This document shows positions 34,661 to 46,800 of a DNA stretch of 64,000 nucleotides, one piece after another. Position 1 is the first letter of the stretch. Every line of letters begins with the position of its first letter. The position numbers were made by a program, and so were the translations under genes. The notes beneath the pieces are model-generated. The model saw only the letters and a program-made list of their open reading frames with translations. It was not told the DNA's origin and did no database searches. Location of the stretch: assembly GCF_037975245.1 (NCBI RefSeq), contig NC_092579.1, positions 29,533,666-29,597,665 on the forward strand. The letters are read 5' to 3'. This stretch comes from Apostichopus japonicus. Its lineage: Eukaryota; Echinodermata; Holothuroidea; Aspidochirotida; Stichopodidae.

Positions 34661-36065
34661 TGAGCTGCCCTGATGTGGAGCAAAACACCCTAAATGTGCA
34701 TCAATGCAGCTGAAATAAATACATGGTGTATTTAATAGACTCGAAAATAAATATGTAGTCCATTTAGGGTCATACATTATCTCAATAATTGTTAAAAAAA
34801 AGCTTAAGGTTGGCCATAAGTCGCATTTTTTATGATTCCATATATACTAAAATGCCGTATTGAGCTGCCCTGAGGTGGAGCTGGGTTTTAATCTCGAAAA
34901 ACACCCTAAATGTGCATAAATGCAGCTGAAATAAATACATTGTGTATGTAATAGACTTGACAATAAATATGCAGTCCATTTAGGGTCATACATTATCTCA
35001 ATAATTGTTTAAAAAGCTTAAAGTTGGTCATAAGTCGCATTTTTTATGATTCCACACTAAAATGCCGTATTGAGCTGCCCTGAGGTGAAGCTGGGTTTTA
35101 ACCCCGAAAAACACCCTAAATGTGCATCAATGAAGCTGAAATAAATACATAGTGTATTTAATAGACTTGACAATAAGTATGTAGTCCATTAAGGGTCATA
35201 CATTATCTCAATAATTGTTAAAAAAAGCTTAAAGTTGGTCAAATGTCGCATTTTTTTATGATTCCACACTAAAATGCCGTATTGAGCTGCCCTGAGGTGG
35301 AGCTGGGTTTTAACCCCGAAAAACACCCTAAATGTGCATCAATGAAGCTGACATAAATACATAGTGTATTTAATAGACTCGACAATAAGTATGTTGTCCA
35401 TTTAGGGTCATACATTATCTCAATAATTGTTAAAAAAAAGCTTAAAGTTGGTCAAATGTCGCATTTTTTATGATTCCACACTAAAATGCCGTATTGAGCT
35501 GCCCTGAGGTGGAGCTGGGTTTTAACCCCGAAAAACACCCTAAATGTGCATCACGGAAGCTGAAATAAATACATAGTGTATTTAATAGACTCGACAATAA
35601 ATATGTAGTCCATTAAGGGTCATACATTATCTCAATAATTGTTAAAAAAGGCTTTAAGTTGGTCAAAGGTCGCATTGTTTATGATTCCACACTAAAATGC
35701 CGTATTAAGCTGCCCTGAGGTGGAGCTGGGTTTTAACCCCGAAAAACACCCTAAATGTGCATCAATGAAGCTGAAATAAATACATAGTGTATTTAATAGA
35801 CTTGACAATAAATATGTAGTCCATTTAGGGTCATACATTATCTCAATAATTGTTAAAAAAAAGCTTAAAGTTGGTCAAATGTCGCATTTTTTATGATTCC
35901 ACACTAAAATGCCGTATTGAGCTGCCCTGAGGTGGAGCTGGGTTTTAACCCCGAAAAACACCCTGAATGTGCATCAATGAAGATGAAATAAATACATTGT
36001 GTATTTAATAGACTTGACAATTAATATGTAGTCCATTTAGGGTCATACATTATCTTAATAATTGT
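34661..36065 (+). repeat. Seven-unit satellite, period about 211 bp
   Basis: Units start with TGAGCTGCCCTGAGGTGGAG at about 34661, 34860, 35071, 35283, 35494, 35705 and 35918. Spacings are 199, 211, 212, 211, 211 and 213. Each unit contains GGGTTTTAACCCCGAAAAAC, AAATACATAGTGTATTTAAT and TAGGGTCATACATTATCTCA. The central units are nearly identical; the first is diverged and the last truncated. There is no ORF across units. Confidence 0.92.
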
Positions 36066-36835
36066 TCAAATATGTTCATCAATGTATTTTACAAAACTCA
36101 GGTCACAGTGAGACACCGTAGCACAGTTTCAAAAAGGGGCGCGGCTTAACACAATGGTTTCACATAATTGAACATCATTAAATGCACTGAGCTGGAGCTG
36201 TGCAAAGTTGTAACCCCTGATGAAAATATTTGCTCTCAGAGTTGCAACGGGAACCGAAATTCGTATATTTTGGACCTAATGTTATAGTCGTGCATTGACC
36301 TTGAACAGAGGGGCCTACCGTGAAAATGTACGGAAAATTGAGCTATTAATATTTCATCGCGATAATGCCATTGGATACAGTAATGCAAATCAATAGTGTT
36401 TAAATGATGACATTGTTACAATGAGCTTAAAAGAAAAGTGTGAAAAGCAGCTAAAAGACAAGATGAAACAACAAATTTATCCCAAAGAACGATGTCACTA
36501 CGGATGCTCTTCAATGACATCCATAGCACACGTTTTACTGTTAGTAACTCTTTCGTCTACTACTACTACAACTACCTACAAGTTTACACGTGATCAACTG
36601 ACCTTAGCTACAACTACTATTACTAACTAGCTACGATACGTGATGAAAGAAGGTCTTAACACGTTTACAATACGTTCGACCACAAGTCCATCCTTTATTA
36701 CATCATCCAATACAATGGGATCTCGCATACCGATTCTTTTTATATGCAATTTACTCAACTCCGAGTCACGGAAAGAATAATCTCCCAAACAGTAGGTATG
36801 GTAAATAAGCTTAGGGCCTAGGCCTAGTAGCCTAG

Positions 36836-37335
36836 TAGTAGTAGTATAGTCAGTATTGCGAAGTTCGCCATACTGCGAAGTTCGGCCACCCTAAGAAATA
36901 CACGATTTTCACCATGAAAACCTACAGGAAGAGCCAAATTTCACCAAAAAGTACGAAGCTACAGTTATTTTCTCTCCAAAATGACCCGTGTGCAAGAAAT
37001 TACTTACATATTTGTCAATAAAATGACGAAGATCTATGAAGTCTGTTATAATTACTGAAAGAGCAACAGCGCCACCAATTTTTACCAGCGCCACACTGTA
37101 GGTTGCGTGGCCGAAATTCGCAATACTCTAGCAAGAAATACCAGTTCCACAATCACGAAGAATCTTCTTGGAAAACAACGTGAAAACAGTTTGCAGGAAA
37201 GAAAGTTTGGCCGTGTATCGTACTATAACAAAATTCTCCCACCATATGAAGTATATTTTCAAATGATTTATACCAGAAGATTTAGTTTTGGGGTGTTTTA
37301 AGTCTTAAGTGGGCGAACTTCGAAGTCACCATCCT
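36836..37335 (-). repeat. GCGAAGTTCGG repeat family, copy 3 (inverted)
   Basis: Inverted counterpart of 26866-27345, from AGTATTGCGAAGTTCGCCAT to GAACTTCGAAGTCACCATC. The two arms are close to identical although 9.5 kb apart. Confidence 0.85.
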
Positions 37336-37985
37336 ACTGAAACATGTATAGTCCTGACCTCAGCTAGTCTCAGCTAAACTTAAAGTAAGGCTTTGCTGTA
37401 ACTTGTAAGCGAATTGAATTACGTTTACCTATTGCATATACAATATCACAAGCCATATAATATGCAAACTAACCTAGCCCAAGTAGCCCTGGGTAATTTG
37501 ACCGTTTTTATCATCCATATCTTTGCTGGGAAGCAATATTTTGGGATCCTGAATATAATGCATATAACATGGATCATGATATCATAGCCTAGGCTACCAG
37601 TACCACCACAAGGACAACTTTTGGCTGTGTCAATGGGATCATCTTAACAGGTTAGCAACCTTATTCATTAAAGAATGATTTTGCAAGGAGATTATTTAAA
37701 TGTATTGCTTAAAACTGTTTAAGTTTAATTCCATTTGGAAAACACTTATTAAATTCCATTAATTCTGAGTTCATTTCCTGGACCTCAGATTTCCTCTTTT
37801 CTATACATTGAAAAAGTCATCGCTTTTATCTTTAGTAGATAAAAGGAGGGCAAGGTTTAAAAGAAGGAAGAGGATTGGAACGATGGGGTGGGGGCTGGGG
37901 AGGGGAAGGTTTACCTTAAAAGGTAATATATCAGCAACCTATGTAGTTTCTCAGAATCTAAATGAAAGCCCACATGATCACATTT

Positions 37986-38190
37986 TGTGATCCTGTATGT
38001 CTATAATAAAATATTTCCTGTGTTTATGTTTATTCGTAGGATCCTGAATCACGTGTGATTCTCAAGGTTCGTGTATTTCAGGATCATGTATTCCTTCCTT
38101 TGTCAGTCTTATTATAATGATCCTGTGTTTTCTGGATCCTATATTTCTCCAAGATTGCATGTAGTGATGCTGTATTTCTATACACCCAGC
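37986..38190. repeat. Degenerate GGATCCTGTATTTC minisatellite
   Basis: Variants of (A/T)GGATCCTGTATTTCT recur about seven times at irregular spacing. They sit just upstream of the first recognised BEN-gene exon. Confidence 0.55.
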
Positions 38191-39127
38191 TAGAAATGTG
38201 TTTCTTCATGATAAAAATAATGATTATAGAGACATCATGGTTCAGAAACTCAAAAGTCTGTTTTGGTTATAAATGTAAGAATCAAATGCATACCATTTTT
38301 CAGGATAACACCATACAGAAACTGGAGAAGGAGCTCGGGAAATGAAAGAGGAAAAGAAGCAACTGTGAGCGGAGAACAAAAACCTGAGGAGGATGATTAG
38401 AATACTGACCAGTAAGTTCGAGTCCATTTTCAACTCCTGAAGGCAAGGAATCGCGTAGCCCTTGGCTCTTGTTTCTCAGTGCCTCTCCAAACTGGGGTTA
38501 GGGACCGGGGGTGGGGCAATACCGAAATGCCCCTTCCCCCCATGTCACCAAACTCCCGTAGCGCCATCACTTCTCTTTGCACCACACCATTATGAAGGAA
38601 ACGTTCATATTGTATAACAGAGTCTGAATAATTTATTTACATGATTGATATTTCAGATATGTTGGCACAGATGCAGGAGCTGAGGAAACCATCCACAGAT
38701 GAAGGCTCCATCAACCAGATTGTTGAGGTTTGTTGTAAAGCGATATTTGGGGGCATGGAGGGGCGACTTTGGGTGAAACGAGTCAAGCAAATGACAACAG
38801 AAAACCGTCCAAGTAGTTTAGCTGCAATATATTCCTCAAGCATTAATGGAAAGGAAAGGAACAGAAACGAGCAGAGCAGAGCAGCCCCTAAACAAAACAA
38901 AATAAAACGAAACATGAATAAACAAAATACAATAAATGATCCCCTTGCAATTTAACCCAGCTAACTATTTTCCTCCAAGACTCTGTAAGAGTAAAGAAAT
39001 AGCAGTCAATCTTTGTGAAATATCCCAAAACACTAGATTGTATTATAACCCACCATTGTCACTACTTAATTGGCATCCCTTCAGACTGATTTAGACTAGG
39101 TGAAAACAAAATACATCTCTCACTTAA

Positions 39128-39588
39128 GGTGGCATACTCCTATTAGAGTCTATATCCATCCGCTCGATTGTTCTCCTTCAGGAAGAGTGCCAAAAAGCAG
39201 CAGGAGAACATCTTTTGTGACCTGTTATCAATCATAATCTATTTTTTTGTGGCTTGCATGTTGAAGAGCATGAATGGATGTACATGTGGTGAGAAAATTG
39301 GGTAAATTGAGGCAATTTTAGACCCCTTTAGGCCTCCCAGGAGCAGCGTAGGAAATTTGTTTACCACTGAGTGAAGAGGTTTGTTTACAAGTGACGAAAA
39401 CTTCCAGCTCGGATAGCAAAAAATTTTCACGGTACGGAAAATTGATAGTGTCATGAAAGGCCAACTTGTCAGCTATCCGGTGATGGGTAGCGTTTAGCTA
39501 GTGAAAACTTCTATCTATGCTTAGAGACCACATTACTTTTGTGATTTAGTGTGTAAGTCAATGGGGCTTTTAATGGGCGTATGCTACC
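39128..39588. mobile_element. TTAA-type MITE (461 bp)
   Basis: The left flank TTAA is followed by GGTGGCATACTCCTATTA; the right end is TAATGGGCGTATGCTACC followed by CTAA. These are inverted with a few mismatches, and the second TTAA has one substitution. It could be a Kolobok or piggyBac derivative. It lies in a BEN-gene intron and encodes nothing obvious. Confidence 0.65.
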
Positions 39589-40794
39589 CTAAGGGAGGCC
39601 AGTAGAAACTTACCAAGGCAGGCCAATTTGGAAAATATCCAAACTACACATTACTACATTGAGGTATGCGGCTCTACTGACGTGTAAACTAATAAGTTCA
39701 AAATGAACTGTTTGCATCTCATTCCACTCCAGGGGATGGGGGGGGGGGTGAGATCCAATAACAATATAAAACATGAAGGAGGTATAGTATACTGTCAAAT
39801 CTACATACCTTCCGCAGCGTTCAGGGTTCAAAATAAAGGGATCACTTTTCACCCCATTGCTTTTCACATTAGTGATGGAACATCTTCGGTGAGTGGAGGG
39901 TGCCTATAATTTTTCCAAGCAGATCTCATTAATATTCAATAATTAGCAAATGGTTTGAATGTCACCATCTTCAGAACCGTATGCTCGATCCTCTTCCAAC
40001 TTGCTCTAGTGACATCATTGAAGAGTGGGGTAAGTAGCCATGCTCGACCTCATCATACCCCGTTATCACTTGTGGGGCCATTGTGCTTGTGCTTCACATA
40101 CCGTAAGCAATGCTGTAGGGAGGACAATCCAGTGCCCAACGAGTGGAGACAAGGCGTTGGGTGCCGCTCTTTGGGAGGCAAGATTGAAAAATGATGCCTA
40201 AAGCCAAACATACCAAACCATATGCCTACTGTTGAGGTATGTCATCAACATATGCCTGTGGGAAACAACCCAAAGGCAAAGAATCACGAAGTCAGCGGCT
40301 TTCTTGTTACATGGTGAAAACAGTCTCGATTGGTCGAACTGATAATGGCAAAATATTTTTGATTTTTCAACAGAACCCACCGAATACCGCGACTGCCCAT
40401 GAGGCAGGGATGGCCACATTGATCAAAAGGTGCAATCACCAAGTACCCGCAAAAATGGTAAAGGACATGCTAACTGGCCTGTATAGCACCGGATACATGG
40501 CGAGACATACTTTGACTGGAATCAGTGAGTCCGGCAAGGAGAAGATTGGACCCACAAGTTGTCAATGAGATCATTGGTAAGTGTTCATATCATCTTCCAC
40601 AGCTGATTGTTATCACGTGGTTGACAAAGATGTAGGCTTCTCATTCTTGTGGAACACCTATAAAAGATGGGGTCTCGGTGTCGTAAATCACCGCCACTGA
40701 TTTCGCTCTCCTCCAAGTGGTCTTTTTTATCCCTTGCCGAAGACAAGAAGGTAGTTACGTATTCACGCAAGTGTGTGTGTGTCTGTCTGTGTGA

Positions 40795-41365
40795 CGTTCT
40801 CTCGTGAATGAGATAAGTGGAAGACGCAACTTGAGATTGGTCTCATACTTTGGTAGTAGATCACCCATAGTGAGCAGATGCTTCCTATTGTTTGTTTGTA
40901 GTGCGGATGACGTTGCTATTCATGAATGGACAGGGCTCAGAACCAAAGCCTTTTTTTTTTGGTGAACACGATGAGTGGAAGATGCAATGTGACAGATTGT
41001 TCTCATATTTGGGTGACAGATACCCATAGTGAAGTAGATGGTCCCTATTGTTTTCAGAGCCGATTTTCATGAGTGTGCGGGGCTCAAGCCAAAACCTTAT
41101 AATTTCGTGAACACGAACAGTTGAAGACGCAATGTCAGATTACTCATAGTGAGTAGATAGTCCCTATTGATCTTGGTGCCGATCTCAATATTATTCATGA
41201 GTGGGCGGGGCTTTGAAGAAAATCCTCCCTATGCAAATATCCTTATAGGACCGTATGTCCAATTCACTTTCAGCTTGCTTTGATGACATCATTGCAGCTC
41301 ATTGGAAATCTGCGCAGGTAGCCATGTCAGGATGATATCATACCTCATTATTATTCATGAGTGAC
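40795..41365. repeat. Three to four-unit degenerate tandem repeat, about 145 bp
   Basis: GTGAA..GA...AGT(G/T)GAAGA(C/T)GCAA at about 40805, 40961 and 41106, each followed by CATAGTGA..AGAT..TCCCTATTG and ATTCATGAGTG.GCGGGGCT. It occupies the last BEN-gene intron. Confidence 0.65.
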
Positions 41366-41403
41366 TGTGCGGGGCTTGGAAGTTAATGTCTCCATCAGGC
41401 CAA

Positions 41404-41481
41404 GAGTACAAAACATAGCTCAGATGGTAGAGCAGATTGTATGGCAGTATGTTGTGGGTTCAAGTTCCGCTTGTGCTAAGT
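41404..41481 (+). other. tRNA-like sequence (SINE head or tRNA pseudogene)
   Basis: An A-box-like TAGCTCAGATGGTAGAGC and a B-box-like GGGTTCAAGTTCC are about 30 bases apart, and the T-arm can pair. The acceptor ends do not pair, so it is not a functional tRNA. Confidence 0.55.
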
Positions 41482-41985
41482 TGTCCCCATCATTCAAGTT
41501 CTTGTTAAAGGAGCAGCGGAGGTGCATGTACAGACCTGCTCACTTGTAATAGTTGCATTAAAAGTTGGATTACTTTATTATTACTATTATAACATACTCA
41601 GCCTCATCTAGAGTCTTCATTCTTTTTCCAGAACGTGTGACAGGCGCGTTCCCAAAAACAACACCATCGGCTGTAAGAGCCATGATGCGACAGAAGCTGG
41701 CGAACGCAGTCAAAACTGTGAAGAGGAATGCAGCCGAGCAGTAGTATAGCCAGACGCCTGCATTTTTTATTATATGCTTCAGAACTTAATTGTCAACCTG
41801 TTACTTGTATCTGATTTTGACGGAGGTGAAGAAAGAAATCGGAACCACGCAAATGAACCCATGTGGCATTTTTGATCATTGTCTCATCAGATGCTGCAGT
41901 GAAAGTATATATTTGCAAATTTTGTGGAAAATTGAGCTAGCAGTGGCATTCGTAGAAGCTGTATTGATCTTTGTTGTATGGAAAA

Positions 41986-42362
41986 GGCGGATTAGCTCAG
42001 TCGGTAGAGCTATGGACTTGTGATTAGTAGATAGTGGGTTCGACACCCGCCAAGGGCTGCTCCGTAGTGTAGTGCTGTCAGACAAAGCACGGCTTCTCGA
42101 TTGCCTCTCTCCACCCGGGTGCTAATTGGGTGAGGCAACTTGTGATAATTGGCAGAAAGATGTGCGCTGGCTTGTGGCTGCACCCTATGGGATGTCCCCC
42201 GGGGGACACGCTCCGGTGACGTATGTCTGGATCGATCAGATTGGGCAGCGCACATAGTGCAGGATCGACAAGTTGTCAATGATCTGGTAATATCTGTGAA
42301 GCGCTTTGATACTTCGGTGATAAGGCGCTGTGGTATATAAGAAACAAGATATTATTATCATG
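41986..42362 (+). mobile_element. tRNA-derived SINE, plus strand
   Basis: The head has TTAGCTCAGTCGGTAGAGC (A box) and GTGGGTTCGACACCC (B box). The body runs to AAGCGCTTTGATACTTCGG and AAGGCGCTGTGGTATATAAG, then an ATTATTATCA tail. The GCGCTTTGA...GGCGCTATATAA tail is widespread in tRNA SINEs of marine animals. The acceptor ends do not pair, so it is not a tRNA gene. Confidence 0.8.
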
Positions 42363-42394
42363 ATATATTATATTATGGAACGATCAATAATTGT

Positions 42395-42655
42395 TCATGT
42401 ATTCATATCAATATAGCGCCTTTCCACCAAAGGGCTCAAAGCGCTATTACTCCGCTGAACATGGGAACCACGCATTCCGGCGATCCCCAACAATTTGTTG
42501 CAGCAATTTATGCACAGGTGGTGCTCAGGTCCCGCAGGTCTCCAATTCTTGCCTGGGTAGGAATGGAGCAATGGAAACAGTGTTTCGGGATTCGAATCCA
42601 CAATCCGCTGATCTCAGGTCTGTTGCTGCTCCGACGGAGCTAGCAGGCTTTGTTC
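42395..42655 (-). mobile_element. tRNA-derived SINE, minus strand
   Basis: Read on the minus strand, the head has CTAGCTCCGTCGGAGCAG and GGATTCGAATCCCG, and the tail AGCGCTTTGAGCCCTTTGG then AAAGGCGCTATATTGATA. It lies tail-to-tail with the SINE at 41986-42362, about 30 bp away. Confidence 0.75.
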
Positions 42656-42699
42656 TCCAGAATGAAGGTTTTTCACAATTGATTAGTTCCCATCAACAG

Positions 42700-43900
42700 A
42701 TATGAGTCTTTCAGCCTTTAGCGACTCCCCAAAATACTGAGAGGTGTGATTAACAACCAAAATACAGCTGTACCATATGCACCCTGCCCCCTATATGAGG
42801 TAATTGCTCAAGGATATTCCATGATGGAAAAAAAACTATCTATAATTAGTTGTTTATTTTTTCCTTGAGCGTTACTTTTTGATATTCTGACCAAATGCTA
42901 TTTATCATTCACACAGATTTGTCTGCCCGGCAGTCTTTGCAGGAGCTTTGTTCAATGACGACTAGTTTGGCTGTGATTATAACGTGTCTCAAAATATGGT
43001 GTCTCAAAGGTGTAAGTTCATTTCTTTCTAATTTGCAACCATTTAGGGATTGATGTCAGTAATTTCATGTTCATATCTGGATTGACGTCTACGTTACCGT
43101 GCCGACAAGTCCACGGCAAAATACATCATACATCTATATCCATCCAGTGAAGCTTAACAGTGCGCACAAAATACTTGTTCCTTCCACTATTTTGTGCATT
43201 ACAAGGTACAGTGCAGGGCAGCAGTTTGTGTCAACTCACTTCAGTGTAGAAAGCTTTGAGTTGCATAAAACATGATATTCATGAATGGTCCCCCCCCCCA
43301 AAAAACAATTGATAGAGATAGGTGGCGCCAATGATGCTGGATCTACATGTCAGGATCTGATCCAAAGAGGGCACCTGGACCACATTCTGCATATTTCGCA
43401 CAGATTGGCAGAGATTTGGCACTGAAAATTAATTACGCACATTCCAGTAACACCAGTACACTACGTCAATACCAAAGCTTTTATATTGTGTCGATTTAAT
43501 CAGACACAGTATATGTATCTGAAAGTCATACCTGTCTGAACTACTTATCAGTTATAGAAAACAATGAACATGTTGTACGCACTTGATGAAGAACTTATCT
43601 AAAAGATTAATGACCAGATACAGTGATTAATAGTATTTCTCATATATACGGCAGTGTTGTAAGAAACATGCATATGCATGGTTAATATATCTTTACTCGG
43701 TGCCAATGCCGGTTAATGAGAGAGTGATTGCTGGGAATATAAATCCAATGGAAACCACAGGCGACAGACAGAACTTTACAAAGGTATCATTGTTCACAAT
43801 ATCGTGCATAAATATACATATACAGTATATTACTTATGTGCGGTACAACAGTTGAAAATTCTTTAACATCGTTTGAAAAGTTGTAAAATATAGATCTTGC
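42700..43900. other. No recognised gene
   Basis: Short frames only, with a C-tract at 43290. I see no repeat or RNA signature. Confidence 0.35.
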
Positions 43901-43914
43901 ATCTAAAGCTTAGC

Positions 43915-44423
43915 TGAAGCTTAACGCTCTCTGTACCAAGAGGCACCCAAGGCAGAGATGTCTTACCTCCACTTCTTCCTTCTGTCCTGGCTTTATTCCA
44001 ACTATTCCAGCCTGCTCTCCTCCTCTCTCAGTTCTCTACTGTCCTCCGCCATTTTGTTTTAGGCCTTCCTCTTGCTCTTGAACCTTCTGGGGTCCATCCC
44101 AGGGCTATGTAATTGCTGTCTACCCTGTCTTTTTGCAGCACATGGCCTAGTCAGTTCCATCTTCTCCTCCTGATTTCATTACTTATCCTGCTCAATTTGG
44201 TCACTGTCTCCATCTCTTCATAACTGATGGTCTGTATGTATCTTATTTTAAGTATTTTCTTCAGGCATTTATACTGGAATGTATCCTGTTCCTTTTCTCC
44301 TACATGAGTTATCTTCCATCTTGCATCTAAAGCACCCTCCAGTTTAACAAAATTCTCAAAGGGGGGAGGGGATCCCCTTCCCTGGACGACATAACTGCTC
44401 AACCTCTTCCCCCTCTCCCCCAT
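43915..44423 (-). mobile_element. RTE-like LINE, 3' fragment
   Basis: The minus strand encodes DTFQYKCLKKILKIRYIQTI, then ISNEIRRRRWN, LGHVLQKD, ALGWTPEGSRARGRPKTKWR and, after frame changes, DISALGASWYRER. The order RCL..ILKI..., RRRRW.WLGH, L.W.PEG.R.RGRPK..WRRT is the usual C-terminal tail of RTE-type reverse-transcriptase proteins. Stops and shifts show that it is dead. The 5' part with endonuclease and RT is absent. Confidence 0.8.
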
Positions 44424-44429
44424 CCCCCA

Positions 44430-46610
44430 TGTACAAATAAGGTAGTTAACCTCTGTTGTTATACCTTCACTACATTCAAATGTTTGATGATACAGTCGCG
44501 CTAATTAACTAGTCAACGGCGATTGTCTTTGTGGGATTTCAGTGGCAATTTTAACATTATCATGATGCAAAAGCTGTTTTGATTCGCATTAAACTTGATA
44601 TTTTATATCTCGATAGGACATATGGCCTCCTACCAACCCAATGACAGTGACGGTACAGGGGGTGATCCAGCTTTCTTCCTACTGTAGGTGGTACTAACGG
44701 GTAAGTCATGTAGCTTTTGTCGCATTTGAGGCGACATTTCTTCCGATACCGTAACAACTGTACCTGCATAATCTGGCTACTTCTCCCCACGTTGTAAATG
44801 TTGTAAACAGTTAATGTGATAGCCATACCTGTAATAACAATAACCAACCCCCCTCCTATCCCCCTCCCATCCCCATCCCCACCTCTCACAGATATGAAGA
44901 GTAGATCCAACCATAATCAATGGTCTATGTGATACAAATAACTGTCATGAACAACTTCCCGGCACTGCTAACTAACGTTACTCCATACTTTGGAGATACC
45001 ACAGTTTGGTTTCAATTTTCCTTAACATGCAAGACTGGAGACTTGAGCAAGTCTAATTATGACGTGATGATTGTCTCTGCAACTTTCTTTGGGTGATAAG
45101 GTGAGGGGGGGGGGGCAATGGTGCTGGATACCTTGTGCTGTTGAAAAGGAGTGTGTACACCAGACTAGCAGTGGTCTAATACTTCCACCGACTGAATGTA
45201 AATAATCACCTCAGGACTTGACTGAAGATTGAAATCTCCCCCATCACCCCCTCCCCTTGCGAACACCACTGTTGTAGACATTGTTTCTCTAAACGATAAT
45301 TGGCCAAAATTTCAACACTGTCGTCTTTCACTACATTATAAGAGCAAATCCATATCAAAGGGAGAGCGCTGTCTGTTCTTTATCTCAGTGAACAAGTAAG
45401 TTCTGGCTGCTGAAGATATATATATTAATATGCATATAATTACCAAATGACTAGACGAGCTGAGTGGGGGGTGGGGGGCTGGTACCTATATCAAAGAGGT
45501 TTAGAAAAGTACAGAAGGACTGGTATGTGAACACGATTATTTCAAGCCTAGCGACAAAGCACGATACCATTAAAGTTGATACTATTTTACTATGTTCCAT
45601 TGAACCTCCCAGGGAGGTTAAAACTTAAGATGCGTAAAATATCGTAAAACACATCGATAACAAACTGAATGGTTGTAAGTATCCTGGAAGCATATAGTTC
45701 TACACGTCTAATTTCTTCTCTTTTTTGCCTCCTGTTACAATTTTTGAATAGCCGGCGTAATATTGGCAAAATGAATGATACAGCTTGATTGTAAACATGT
45801 TTTTTATCCCTCCCTCAGTTATGCATGTACATTGTGCTTATTATTAGGCATTTAGGGGTGTAGCAAGGTTTTCAGGTGCCCCATGCAGTTCCTAGATCTG
45901 GGCCACCTTCATGCACCCCATAGGCTACTTCGTCCAAACTGCAATAAGCCTAAAGCCATAAATGTCCATAAAGAAGAAAAAAATGTGTCTGACTCTCTTA
46001 AACTAATCGACATGTTCTGTTGGCGCAAAATGTCAGAACTAATGACACTAGGGATCCCGGCAGACATTCGGGGGGGGTTCAATGAAATGCCTATAATTGC
46101 CACGACTTTGTGCATCACGAATAAATGATAATGTACAAATATAACGTACAATATATATCGGAGTCTAGAATCCAGCAAAGCATGCATGTACTTTAGCGAC
46201 TAAGCTTGTATAGGTATAATATATATCTTCTTTCTCGTTTTGACCACGGCAGATGGAACGCCGCCGTTTGATCGTTAAGGCCGTTATCATTCAAACAATA
46301 TATTGATTCGAGACACTTTCTGTTTGTAGTTATGCATATGCGATACTGTACTATATGTAAATGATGTTGAACGCACTAAATATACCGCACTGCACTAAAA
46401 AACTATCAGCACACTTGCGATCGATAAACCATGTTGCACGAATATGCTGCATAGGCTCCGCCTCTCGTACATAAAATGTGTTAAATGTACACAACGAAAC
46501 ATATATTTAATAGAGTGGAGAAAAATGTGTGGTTGTTTTACACTGAATTTAATTGTGGATGTATGTATAGACTGGCGAAGCATACCAGTGGCATACACAG
46601 AAGTTAAAAG
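44430..46610. other. No recognised gene
   Basis: G- and C-tracts at 44845-44885 and 45105 and a few short frames. A block at about 45147-45205 (AAAGGAGTGTGTACACCAGA, then TTCCACCGACTGAATGTAA) recurs in direct orientation at about 46963-47023, hinting at an old repeat. Confidence 0.35.
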
Positions 46611-46616
46611 GTTGTA

Positions 46617-46800
46617 GGGGGTAATTCTACACCCCCCACCCCAACTGATTTAGATAGGCATTGAGCCTTTATGAAGGGCCAGAGCCATATCAAGGATTTG
46701 TAAACGAGGGGTAATTCTACACCCCCCACCCGAACTGATTTAGATAGGCATTGAGCCTTTATGAAGGGCCAGAGCCATATCAAGGGTTTGTAAACGAGGG
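46617..46800. repeat. Two-unit tandem repeat, 90-bp period
   Basis: GGGGTAATTCTACACCCCCC...CCATATCAAGG.TTTGTAAACGA appears twice with only two or three differences, indicating a recent duplication. Confidence 0.9.

Larger units (their letters stand above)
38304..41744 (+). pseudogene. BEN-domain gene, degenerate
   Basis: Four plus-strand exons join in phase. 38304-38411 is a coiled coil (DNTIQKLEKEL, then MKEEKKQL, stop, AENKNLRRMIRILT, with a one-base shift). 38657-38727 reads MLAQMQELRKPSTDEGSINQ. 40374-40576 starts at NPPNTATAHEAGMATLIKRC and has the BEN core AKMVKDMLTGLYSTGYMARH followed by TLTGISESGKEKIG, then, after a shift, PQVVNEII. 41632-41744 is ERVTGAFPKTTPSAVRAMMR to a TAG stop. 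BEN domains bind DNA or chromatin partners. The helix pattern LVRxLLxxLF..E.....TLTG and a coiled coil followed by BEN fit the family. The shifts and TGA argue for a pseudogene; an assembly error could also explain single-base shifts. A TTAA MITE and a tRNA-like sequence lie in introns. Confidence 0.62.

Noticed and set aside
34661-36065. CRISPR-like array
   Set aside because: Units are contiguous 211-bp satellite repeats with no short repeat/spacer pattern, and the window is eukaryotic.
41404-41481. Functional tRNA gene
   Set aside because: A- and B-box-like motifs are present, but the acceptor stem does not pair and the anticodon arm is irregular.
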